From Chromatiales bacterium (ex Bugula neritina AB1) (GTDB lineage Bacteria > Pseudomonadota > Gammaproteobacteria > Granulosicoccales > Granulosicoccaceae), in contig MDLA01000113.1 in NCBI GenBank assembly GCA_001730015.1, positions 1 to 64,000 of the forward strand: a stretch of DNA of 64,000 bases. The letters are read 5' to 3'. Each line of letters starts with the position of its first letter. The first letter of the stretch is position 1. Shown piece by piece: positions 28,874 to 37,037 of this stretch. The notes below the pieces were generated by a model. It saw only the letters and a program-made list of their open reading frames with translations. It was not told the origin of the DNA and did no database searches. The position numbers were made by a program, and so were the translations under genes.

Positions 28874-29476
28874 TTACCACATTCTGGCTTTGGAACTCTC
28901 CGGGTAATCGGCATCGTAGGCGGTGCCGTCAAAGCCGGCTTTGAATTCTTTGATAAAGTCGCCGGCACTTGGCACCAGCGCGCTTTCGTCGTCAGAGCTC
29001 CATAGTGTTGAGCGCATCAGCGCTTTAGCACACTGAAAGTATATTTCGTCGATACTAATGACGGTGACGGTTTTCGGCTGTTTGCCTTTGCGTTCAAAAT
29101 GCGCCAGTGTTTCAGCATCAGCGGTGAGCAAGGCCCTGCCATTGATGCGAACCACATTGTTACAGCCCGGCACCATAAACATTAGAGATATCCTTCCGTC
29201 TCTGACTATATTGCGCAAGGTATCGATTCTATTGTTACCGCGCCAGTCCGGCAACCAGATCGTTTTTGCATCAGCGATATGCACCACCGGTTCTATATCA
29301 CCGCGCGGGCTTGCGTCGGTTCCCTCGGGGCCAACCGTTGAAACAACCACAAACCGCGAAACCTCAATCCACCGGCGGTAGAGCGGGGTTAACTGCGCGG
29401 CCACTTTTTCCAGCGATGTTGGCACCGCTGCATCGTATAGTCTCTCCAGCTCTTCGATGGATTTAATCCAATTCAT
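28874..29476 (-). CDS. Pyridoxamine 5'-phosphate oxidase-like flavin-binding protein
   Basis: This 200-residue split-barrel protein is of the PPOX class, close to the group annotated as MSMEG_1061 family. Typical blocks are FVVVSTVGPEGTDASPRGD, IWLPDWRGNNRIDTLRNI and GRISLMFMVPG. Such proteins bind FMN, F420 or haem and the reaction here is not predictable. It starts 24 bp after the LysR gene and may share its transcript. Confidence 0.85.
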   Translation of the reverse strand: MNWIKSIEELERLYDAAVPTSLEKVAAQLTPLYRRWIEVSRFVVVSTVGPEGTDASPRGDIEPVVHIADAKTIWLPDWRGNNRIDTLRNIVRDGRISLMFMVPGCNNVVRINGRALLTADAETLAHFERKGKQPKTVTVISIDEIYFQCAKALMRSTLWSSDDESALVPSAGDFIKEFKAGFDGTAYDADYPESSKARMW

Positions 29477-29500
29477 ATAAATATTTCCTGCTATGGAAGT

Positions 29501-30385
29501 TTAGCCATAAGGCGACCAGTCATGTGACTGGATCAGTTGCATCAGCAAATCGAGCGCCGGTGCTGAGTCCGGTTGATTCACAGTCGCGAACGCTATCTGG
29601 CGCGATAACGGCGGGTCAGCAATCGGGCGATGGTTCAATGCCGGATGACACAAAGAATACCGGGGAATAACGCTCACCCCCAAACCATCGCCAATCAGGC
29701 ACTGAATCCAGTCTTCGCGCTGGCTTCGAAACGCAACGTTAAGGTCCAGCTCGCAATCGGCACACAATCGCAGATAATCACTTCGAAATTCACAGTGCAA
29801 TCGATCAATATAAGGGTACTCGGCAATCGACTGCAATGGCACCGCATCCAGTTGCGTAAACGGATGGTCCTGAGGAAACACTACACAGATAGTTTCCTGG
29901 AACAACGGCAGGTAGTTGAGGTTCTGATTCGGTGTGCCCTGTTTCGAGCAAAACGCACCCTGAATAGCACCTGACAACAGCAGATCGACGATTGAATCCG
30001 GTGTCACATCATGCAGCACCAGAGACACCATTGGATGCTCCATTTGAAAGCGGTTTATAAGTGAGCCCAGCGCTACCGGACCAATGGTGCACATTAAACC
30101 GATATTTAGTTCGGCAACCTCACCGCTGGTAACGGCTCTTGCGGTAGCACGGACCAATTGGCGGGTACGGTCTATCTGCTGGAAATGATTCCGCAGTGAT
30201 TTACCAAGCACGGTTAGTTCAGAATAGCGGCCATCCCGATGCAGCAGCTCACCTCCGAGCTCAGATTCGAGCCGTTTAATGGCTTGTGTCAGCGCCGGCT
30301 GCGTCACATGACACTGCTCTGCAGCGCGGGTGAAATTCAGTGTTTCAGAAACCGCCAGAAAATACCGGACTTGATTAAAATCCAT
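29501..30385 (-). CDS. LysR-family transcriptional regulator
   Basis: This 294-residue regulator begins MDFNQVRYFLAVSETLNFTRAAEQCHVTQPALTQAIKRLE, a standard LysR winged helix; a type II periplasmic-binding-like effector domain follows. It lacks the OxyR cysteine pair. It is upstream of and co-directional with the PPOX gene and, further on, the TAXI-TRAP genes, which are candidate targets. The inducer is unknown. Confidence 0.9.
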   Translation of the reverse strand: MDFNQVRYFLAVSETLNFTRAAEQCHVTQPALTQAIKRLESELGGELLHRDGRYSELTVLGKSLRNHFQQIDRTRQLVRATARAVTSGEVAELNIGLMCTIGPVALGSLINRFQMEHPMVSLVLHDVTPDSIVDLLLSGAIQGAFCSKQGTPNQNLNYLPLFQETICVVFPQDHPFTQLDAVPLQSIAEYPYIDRLHCEFRSDYLRLCADCELDLNVAFRSQREDWIQCLIGDGLGVSVIPRYSLCHPALNHRPIADPPLSRQIAFATVNQPDSAPALDLLMQLIQSHDWSPYG

Positions 30386-30749
30386 CGTGTGTTCCTGTGG
30401 GAGTAAATCGGGTGCCTGACCTGTTACACGTTTTTGTTACAAACAGGACAACAGCGCGCCATGTTTATCCAGTTACCACCCTGGTAATACCGGCAAACAG
30501 TATCAGATGCCGATATCGCGCACTTTCTCATACGTCGGGCTGGCTTTTCATTGTACTACAGTCGTGGCTGTCGGGTTGCCAGAACCCACAGCCAGAACCC
30601 GCAGCCAGAACCCGCCTATTCTCTAGCGTGTTTATCTTTATAATTCGAGCCGCCAAAAAATACAGGTCTCGATGTTACTAAAATTACCCTGTTGAATTCC
30701 GGGTTTTGATGATTCCGGGAACGCCTGGAGGCAGCGTACAACCTGAGCG
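30386..30749. other. Intergenic region of 364 bp between a LysR gene and the OYE-like operon
   Basis: No gene is supported. It should hold the LysR promoter and the end of the operon at 30750-34354. An imperfect dyad CCTGTTACACG...TTACAAACAGG at about 30419-30447 could be an operator, but that is speculative. A 13-bp tandem repeat lies at 30578-30616. Confidence 0.4.
30578..30616. repeat. Three tandem copies of a 13-bp unit
   Basis: GCCAGAACCC followed by ACA, GCA and GCC occurs three times without interruption at 30578-30616. This is a simple microsatellite-like repeat with no spacers. Confidence 0.85.
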
Positions 30750-32726
30750 CTACAAACTTTCCGCCAGATCCAGCGCTTCAGCCATTGCCAGCTCTACGGT
30801 TCGCGGCGATACGCAATCGCCAATCGGGTAAACGGGAAAATTCAATCCGGCGTTGCTGCAATAGCTGGTCAATGCATCGTTAGCGTGGCAGCCACTCCAG
30901 TCGACGAGCAGCTCGATTCCAGTATGCTGCTGCTTCTGCTGACTGAATAGATGGCGCGACACGACTTCACTTCCGTGGCAACTGTCGACCACGGTTTGCG
31001 GCGTCAATGTTGCGCCGTGACGATAGAACCTTTCATACCAGGCATCGCGATTGGTTGGATCCAGATCGTTTGCAATGGCAATATCTTCTGAGAGTATTTC
31101 TACTTCAACTCCGCGCTGCAGAAGCCATTCAGCACAGACCAGTCCGGCCTGACCGCGTCCATCACTAATCACCAGCGCTTTTGCTTCTGTGAAGGTTTCC
31201 CGGTCAAGTAACTGCACCGGAGTGTGCAGAGTAAATGTCGGCTCACCGGTATAACGAGGCTGGATTTCTATAGCGCCGGTTGCGATAACTAGTACATCGG
31301 CTCGCAGACTGGGCAGATCCTCCGGCAGCAGCTTTTTGTTAAATTTTATCGCTACACCCAGGCGCTGCAACTCTGCTTCCCGCCACGTTGAAATACGCCC
31401 GAGCTCTGTCATTGACGACGTACGAGACCAGTAATTCAGTCGACCGCCTATAGAATCTGTTGCTTCAAACACGGTCACACGGTGTCCACGCATTGCGCAC
31501 AGTCTGGCCGCCTCCAGTCCGGCAGGCCCGGCTCCTGCTATTGCTATATGTCGAGCAGGCATTGCGGGTTGCAGTACTTTGCCTGGCGTTTCCAATTGCG
31601 GATTATGCATGCAGCGGATCGCCTTGCCACTATAGCGATTTGCTATACAAATGTTTGCACCTACACAGGGGCGAATCTGCGATTCCTGTCGCTGCATTAA
31701 TTTACTGACAATGGTCGGGTCACATATATGTGCACGGGTCATCCCGACCATATCGGCTTGTCGACGGGCGATGATTCGCTCAGCGTGAGTCGGATCTACA
31801 ATTCTGCCCACGGTGAAAACCGGGATATCTACTTCTGCTTTGATCGCTGAAGCGAGATCTACAAACACGCCATGCGCTGTGGGCGTAGGCGCCCAGTGGC
31901 GCGAACGACCGCTGTGTGAAAAATTGGTATGGGCAATTATGTTGAGGTAATCGACCAGTCCCCGGGTGGCCAGTTCTCTGCAAACCGGAATCATATCCGT
32001 GAGTGTCAGTCCATTTGGTTCATATTCATCACCGGGGAGGCGCACACCTAGAATTTGCGAGTCACTGAGGTGCTTTCGCACTTCAGTGATCACTTCGATC
32101 AAAAAGCGCATGCGGTTATTCACGCTGCCGCCGTACTCATCATCGCGCTGATTAGTCAGTAGTGATAAAAACGCCTGTGGCAGAAAGCCGAATGCCGCGA
32201 GTATCTCTACACCGTCGAGTCCGCCTTCTTTTACTCTCGCTGCCGCCGCGCCATAGGCTTCAATAACCTCCTTTATTTCTGCAGTTGTCATGGCGTGAGA
32301 TACGTGGCCGGTAATAGCGGAACGTACCGCTGATGCCGACCAGGTGCTCATACCGGCTTTATCTATTTTAACTGTGCCACCACTGTGTGCTAACTGCGCA
32401 AGTATGCGCCCGCCTTCGTCATGCACTGCCGTGGAAAGTTCGCGGTAACCGGGGATAATGCTATCGTCCAGGTTCCACAACCCATCCGTTCGAAGGCTTA
32501 ATAAGCCGGATTCATGTACAGGTGTGCCACCGGTAATTTGCAGACCTACTCCCTCGCTCGCATAACGCCTGTGATAATCAATATAGCGCTTGCCCGGCTG
32601 GTTGTTTACAGCCAGGCCGGGTACATGAGCAGACACCAGTACACGATTGCGTAATTCCAGCGCGCCACCCGGATGATTAATTTTCAGCGGTGACAGCAGA
32701 TGGGGAAAATTTGAATCAGTGTTCAT
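30750..32726 (-). CDS. OYE-family FMN/FAD oxidoreductase, DgcA/dienoyl-CoA reductase-like
   Basis: The 658-residue flavoprotein has an N-terminal FMN TIM barrel (about 1-345), an iron-sulfur cysteine region and a C-terminal FAD/NAD(P) module (AIAGAGPAGLEAARLCAMRG, about residue 395 on). This is the layout of 2,4-dienoyl-CoA reductase, trimethylamine dehydrogenase and dimethylglycine demethylase. The cluster reads RPCVGANICIANRY...RCMHNP: where the usual pattern is C-x2-C-x3-C, the second Cys is Ala. I recall that the CVGA form is common in DgcA-type enzymes, which would favour N-demethylation, but this is not certain. It is followed upstream by an SDR and a methyltransferase in the same operon (15-bp gap). 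Confidence 0.85.
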   Translation of the reverse strand: MNTDSNFPHLLSPLKINHPGGALELRNRVLVSAHVPGLAVNNQPGKRYIDYHRRYASEGVGLQITGGTPVHESGLLSLRTDGLWNLDDSIIPGYRELSTAVHDEGGRILAQLAHSGGTVKIDKAGMSTWSASAVRSAITGHVSHAMTTAEIKEVIEAYGAAAARVKEGGLDGVEILAAFGFLPQAFLSLLTNQRDDEYGGSVNNRMRFLIEVITEVRKHLSDSQILGVRLPGDEYEPNGLTLTDMIPVCRELATRGLVDYLNIIAHTNFSHSGRSRHWAPTPTAHGVFVDLASAIKAEVDIPVFTVGRIVDPTHAERIIARRQADMVGMTRAHICDPTIVSKLMQRQESQIRPCVGANICIANRYSGKAIRCMHNPQLETPGKVLQPAMPARHIAIAGAGPAGLEAARLCAMRGHRVTVFEATDSIGGRLNYWSRTSSMTELGRISTWREAELQRLGVAIKFNKKLLPEDLPSLRADVLVIATGAIEIQPRYTGEPTFTLHTPVQLLDRETFTEAKALVISDGRGQAGLVCAEWLLQRGVEVEILSEDIAIANDLDPTNRDAWYERFYRHGATLTPQTVVDSCHGSEVVSRHLFSQQKQQHTGIELLVDWSGCHANDALTSYCSNAGLNFPVYPIGDCVSPRTVELAMAEALDLAESL

Positions 32727-32741
32727 GCACAGAAAAGCTGT

Positions 32742-33491
32742 TTAATAGGTCGCCCGGCCACCGGAAATATCAAAAGCTGCACCCGTGGTAAACGAATTCT
32801 CGGCCGACGCCATCCATAACACCATACTGGCGATCTCCTCGACGGTGACAAATCGCGCGCGAGGAATTTTCGAGAGCATAAAATCTATATGCTCCTGGCT
32901 CATCTGTTCGAAAATTCGTGTTCTGGCAGCAGCCGGTGTAATGCAATTAACGGCAATATCATGTGCCGATAGTTCTTTTCCCAATGATTTTGTCAGCGCA
33001 ATTACCGCAGCCTTGGAGGCAGAATAAGCAGAGGCGTTCGGATTGCCCTCTTTACCGGCAACCGACGCCACATTAACGATCCGACCATAGCCCCGTTCTG
33101 TCATGCCAGGCACTACTGTTCTACAACAGTGAAATGTCCCATCAAGGTTGACGGCCATCACCTTGCGCCATTCATCCACCGGATAATCTGATACCGGCCC
33201 GTTGGGCCCGGCAATGCCGGCACTGTTTACCAGCACATCTACCCTGCCACAAACACGTTCCGATTCAGCCAGCGCTGCTTCGACCGATTCAACCCGCGTG
33301 ACATCAGTTTCAACCAGAGTGACTTGCTCCCCTGGGAGTTTTTTAATTCTATCTTCCACGGAGTTCAAATCCATATCCCAAACTATAACTCTGCCGCCTG
33401 ATTGCACTAATCGCTCGACTACAGCAGCCCCGATACCATTGCAACCTCCGGTGACCACGGCAACGCGATCGGTGAAATCATAACTATTCAT
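32742..33491 (-). CDS. Short-chain dehydrogenase/reductase
   Basis: This is an NAD(P)-dependent SDR of about 249 residues. The ATG at 33491 (MNSYDFTDRVAVVTGG), with AAGGA just upstream, is preferred over the frame start at 33524. The Rossmann motif is VTGGCNGIGAAV; the catalytic residues are Ser in NVASVAGKEG and Tyr/Lys in YSASKAAVI. It lies between the methyltransferase and the OYE-like gene in one operon. The substrate is unknown. Confidence 0.9.
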   Translation of the reverse strand: MNSYDFTDRVAVVTGGCNGIGAAVVERLVQSGGRVIVWDMDLNSVEDRIKKLPGEQVTLVETDVTRVESVEAALAESERVCGRVDVLVNSAGIAGPNGPVSDYPVDEWRKVMAVNLDGTFHCCRTVVPGMTERGYGRIVNVASVAGKEGNPNASAYSASKAAVIALTKSLGKELSAHDIAVNCITPAAARTRIFEQMSQEHIDFMLSKIPRARFVTVEEIASMVLWMASAENSFTTGAAFDISGGRATY

Positions 33492-33520
33492 ATTTTTCCT
33501 TAACGGTTTAATAAATTTTA

Positions 33521-34354
33521 TCAAATGGCTGTTGAGATAATTCGCGCCCCACCCAGGTCGGAGCAGGTAATTCGTTCAACAAAAAACTCGTAATTTGAAA
33601 TATAGGTATCGTGTCTAAGCTGGCCGAACTTCTCTACTGTCTCTTTTTCAAGTGATCGAAACATCTCCAGGCGCTCAACCAGTATTTTTTTCCACAGCGC
33701 AGACAAATCAGTCACTCCCTCAACGCGGAATCCCGCCGCTTCAAGCAAGCGGGTATATTCGTCAGCAGATACAATTCTGCCGGCTGCAAAGGTACTGGCG
33801 AATCGTTCACGATGGGATTCGCTCAGACTATCGCCGGCTATCCAATCGGTAAATCCGAATTTACTGCCCGGCTCTAAGACCCGGTGAATCTGAGCGAGCA
33901 GAGATTCACGATCTTCTATATGTAGAAACGCCTCCTGACTCATGGCGCAATTAAACGAATTGTCGGCCACTGGCAGTGCACAGATATCGGCACAGGAGAA
34001 CGACACCAGGTGGTCGAGCTTCACCCGGGCAGTCAATTCATTTGCACCGTCAACGCGCGAGGCGTTTAAATCTACCCCGTGTACCTGACAACCGGTTTTT
34101 GTTGCCAGATAGCGAGCGGGTCCACCCATGCCGGAACACAGATCAATAACCAGTGAACGCGAATTTATTTCAAGCGCCTGCAGCAGAGCATCAACGGCAT
34201 CCAGACCACCATAGTGATCCTGATCCCAGCGCCATAAATCCTCAGCTTTGAGAGAATCTAACGCCAGACCACTGTCTTTGGCGCGTGACAGTATTTCCGA
34301 TAAATTGATTGGATGCTCATCGTAAAACGTGACAATATCAATGGAAGATTGCAT
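33521..34354 (-). CDS. Class I SAM-dependent methyltransferase
   Basis: This 277-residue methyltransferase has SAM-binding motif I VIDLCSGMGGPARYLA, motif II-like VHGVDLNASRV and FNCAMSQEAFLHIED. The DQDHYGGLDAVDALLQAL region is reminiscent of glycine-betaine/sarcosine-type and related small-molecule N-methyltransferases. The link to a DgcA-like demethylase in the same operon would fit methylated-amine metabolism, but this is inference. The next gene, an SDR, begins 29 bp downstream. Confidence 0.85.
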   Translation of the reverse strand: MQSSIDIVTFYDEHPINLSEILSRAKDSGLALDSLKAEDLWRWDQDHYGGLDAVDALLQALEINSRSLVIDLCSGMGGPARYLATKTGCQVHGVDLNASRVDGANELTARVKLDHLVSFSCADICALPVADNSFNCAMSQEAFLHIEDRESLLAQIHRVLEPGSKFGFTDWIAGDSLSESHRERFASTFAAGRIVSADEYTRLLEAAGFRVEGVTDLSALWKKILVERLEMFRSLEKETVEKFGQLRHDTYISNYEFFVERITCSDLGGARIISTAI

Positions 34355-34483
34355 AGCGAGAGAATCCGGTCAGGCGGGCTGCGTGAATTCAATTGTATCA
34401 AGAAAATTCCAGCGTGGACTACCATCGTTGACTATTAGCAGAATGCAAAATAACACCATCGACAACCGTTACGTCAATATCCC

Positions 34484-35335
34484 ATGACTATTGACTGGAG
34501 ACACCTGACTAAAGCACAGCTCGATTTTGAGCTCTCGCCCAGCCGCAGCGCGAAGGATTTCATGTCTGTGCTGAAGCGCCATGAATTCCAGACTGCGCAG
34601 GTACTTGCCGATCGCCGTCTGAACACCAAACGCAACCTGCAGTACGGCCCGGCACCAGCACAACGGCTCGACCTTATCCTGCCCGATACAGACTCGCTTC
34701 GTCCCTGCGTCCTGATGATACATGGCGGTTTCTGGCAGGAAGGCGATAAAGCAGTTGCGGGCTTTGCCAGCCGCGCTCTAGCCGACGCCGGTGTGGGAAG
34801 CGCACTGGCTGGATATACACTGGCACCGCATAAAGGGTTATCGGGAATTGCCGAAGAAATTGCCGCCTGCGTTGACTACCTCAGCAACAACGCTGCCGCG
34901 CTGGGGCTCGATCAGAACAAGTTGATTATTGCGGGGCATTCTGCTGGTGCTTACCTCGCTGCAAATCTGTTAGCAAAAACAACAGCACTGGCAGACAAAA
35001 TAGCCGGAGCCATGCTTATATCCGGTGTGTACGATCTCGCACCCATTGCTGCATCCTACGTGAACGAAGTGTTCGGTATGACGGCAACAGAAGCAAAGAC
35101 TCTGTCGCTACATCAGCGTAGCCCTCGCACAGATGCACCAGTGCATATTCTTGTCGGTGCAGACGAACCCGCAGCTTTCATTGTGCAGTCAGAGTGCCTC
35201 TATTCCGGCTGGTCAAAATATCTGAGCAATATACGCTTTGAAAAATGCACCGGCCGGGATCATTTTGATATCCTCGACGAATTAACCGATCCAAAATCAC
35301 CAAGCCATAAACGCTTACTGGAAATGACTCTGTGA
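34484..35335 (+). CDS. Alpha/beta hydrolase, probable kynurenine formamidase
   Basis: This 283-residue hydrolase has the oxyanion motif HGGFW (80-84) and nucleophile Ser153 in GHSAGA, as in the animal and fungal AFMID-type arylformamidases and some bacterial homologues. Its stop overlaps the start of kynureninase (GTGA), so the pair is translationally coupled. This strongly suggests it hydrolyses N-formylkynurenine to kynurenine, replacing the metal-dependent KynB. A generic esterase role cannot be excluded from sequence alone. Confidence 0.85.
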   Translation: MTIDWRHLTKAQLDFELSPSRSAKDFMSVLKRHEFQTAQVLADRRLNTKRNLQYGPAPAQRLDLILPDTDSLRPCVLMIHGGFWQEGDKAVAGFASRALADAGVGSALAGYTLAPHKGLSGIAEEIAACVDYLSNNAAALGLDQNKLIIAGHSAGAYLAANLLAKTTALADKIAGAMLISGVYDLAPIAASYVNEVFGMTATEAKTLSLHQRSPRTDAPVHILVGADEPAAFIVQSECLYSGWSKYLSNIRFEKCTGRDHFDILDELTDPKSPSHKRLLEMTL

Positions 35336-36573
35336 ATACGCTAGACAAACGTGCCAACGAACTTGATCAGGCAGATCCACTACGCACAATGCGGAATCAG
35401 TTCCACATTCCAAACGGTCTCATTTACCTCGATGGCAACTCTCTCGGACTGATGCCTCTAACCGCTGCAGCAAAGGTTGCTGAAGTGACAGGCAACGAGT
35501 GGGCTAACGGTCTGATCCGCAGCTGGACAGACGCGGGCTGGTTTCATCTGCCGACCACAGTGGGTGATCGAATCGCGCCTATTATCGGCGGCAATCCGGG
35601 GGAGGTCACTGTAGCGGACAGCACCTCGGTGAATCTGTTTAAATGCCTTGCCGCAGCACTGCACCTTAACCCCGATCGACAAGTCATTCTTGCGGAAGGG
35701 GATAACTTCCCCACCGATAGTTACATGGCGCAGGGTCTGGCAGGGCTGGTACCCGATGTAACGGTTCGCTATTTTGAATCTCATGAAAACCCCGCCGACT
35801 GCATTGGCGACGACGTCGCGGTGGTGCTGTTGAGCCATGTAGATTACCGCTCTTCACGAATCCGCGATATGACTGCCACAAGCAAAGCGGTGCAGGAAAA
35901 GGGCGCACTGATCCTGTGGGATTTATCTCACACCAGTGGCGCAGTTGCCTGTGAGCTGAACAACGCCAATGCCGATATGGCGGTCGGCTGCAGTTACAAG
36001 TACCTCAATGGCGGCCCCGGTGCTCCGGCATTTACCTGGGTTAATCAAAGGCATGCCGCCAGCATCAGGCAACCACTATCCGGTTGGCTGGGTCACGCCG
36101 CACCATTTGATTTTTCCCGCGAATTCGCCCCGGCAGACAACGCTCGCAGAATGGTTTGCGGCACTCCACCTGTGATCAGCATGGCCGCTCTGGATGAAGC
36201 ACTGAAACTCTGGGAAAACGTAGATCTTGCTGCACTATGGAATAAATCCAGTGAAATGACAGCATTTTTTATAGAAGCGGTCGAGCAACTATGCCAAGGC
36301 CACAACCTCACCCTGGCCAGTCCTCGCAACAATTCCGAACGCGGTAGCCATGTATCATTTGAACTGGACGGCCACGGCTTTGAAGTAATGCAGGCAATGG
36401 TGGCACGAGGTGTCATAGGCGATTTCAGATCACCCTCAACATTGCGATTCGGCTTCGCTCCGCTGTATTTAAGTTTTCAGGAGGTTCTGCAAGCCGCACA
36501 ACACCTGGCGGAAATTCTCGAAACCCGTGAGTGGGATAACGAAATCTATCGTGTTCGCGGAGCGGTTACCTGA
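35332..36573 (+). CDS. kynU: Kynureninase
   Basis: This PLP enzyme cleaves kynurenine to anthranilate and alanine. It has 413 residues with a GTG start inside the previous stop. Typical features are the N-terminal IYLDGNSLGLMP, ADSTSVNLFK (phosphate cup), LILWDLSHTSGAVA, the PLP Lys223 in GCSYKYLNGGPGAPAF, and WLGHAAPFDFS. Anthranilate would then feed the CoA-ligase route encoded on the facing strand. Tryptophan dioxygenase is not in the window. Its last 8 bp overlap the convergent ridA gene. Confidence 0.96.
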   Translation: MNTLDKRANELDQADPLRTMRNQFHIPNGLIYLDGNSLGLMPLTAAAKVAEVTGNEWANGLIRSWTDAGWFHLPTTVGDRIAPIIGGNPGEVTVADSTSVNLFKCLAAALHLNPDRQVILAEGDNFPTDSYMAQGLAGLVPDVTVRYFESHENPADCIGDDVAVVLLSHVDYRSSRIRDMTATSKAVQEKGALILWDLSHTSGAVACELNNANADMAVGCSYKYLNGGPGAPAFTWVNQRHAASIRQPLSGWLGHAAPFDFSREFAPADNARRMVCGTPPVISMAALDEALKLWENVDLAALWNKSSEMTAFFIEAVEQLCQGHNLTLASPRNNSERGSHVSFELDGHGFEVMQAMVARGVIGDFRSPSTLRFGFAPLYLSFQEVLQAAQHLAEILETREWDNEIYRVRGAVT

Positions 36574-36970
36574 GGCCGCCAAGTACTGCTGTAGCCTCGA
36601 TTTCGAGCAAAGCTTCATCTTCGACCAGTGCGGACACAACCACCATAGTCATTGCAGGGAAATGACGCCCCAGCACACGACGATACACTTCGCCCACCTC
36701 TTTCTGCCGCGCGAGGTATTCTTTTTTATCGATCACATACCAGGTCAGGCGAACGATATCGCAAGCGCTGCCGCCAGCCGCTTCTACCACGGCCATTATA
36801 TTTTTCAGTGTCTGTTCCATCTGCCCGATGAAATCATGGGATTCAAACAGCTGTTCGCTATTCCAGCCAATCTGGCCGCCGACAAATAGTGTTCTGCCCT
36901 CTGCAACCACGCCATTGGCGTAGCCCCTGGCTTTTTTCCATCCCTCCGGCTGTACAATCTCATGCGGCAT
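36566..36970 (-). CDS. RidA family enamine/imine deaminase
   Basis: This 134-residue RidA/YjgF/UK114 protein has FVGGQIGWNSEQ, a typical TLKNIMAVVEAAGG helix and a C-terminal EIEATAVL with the conserved Glu; the Arg that binds the carboxylate is seen in IVRLTWYV. RidA proteins hydrolyse reactive enamines/imines. Placed next to the anthraniloyl-CoA genes, it could act on the 2-amino-ene intermediate made by the monooxygenase/reductase. It is on the same strand as that operon, 67 bp after the ligase stop. Confidence 0.88.
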   Translation of the reverse strand: MPHEIVQPEGWKKARGYANGVVAEGRTLFVGGQIGWNSEQLFESHDFIGQMEQTLKNIMAVVEAAGGSACDIVRLTWYVIDKKEYLARQKEVGEVYRRVLGRHFPAMTMVVVSALVEDEALLEIEATAVLGGLR

Positions 36971-37037
36971 ACGAACACTCCCGTCTTTTATTCACTGTAT
37001 TTAACACCACCTGTCTGATGCACTCTTCGGAATGTAG

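Noticed and set aside
30578..30616. Tandem repeats as a possible CRISPR array
   Set aside because: Units of 13 bp follow one another with no spacers and no cas genes are nearby.
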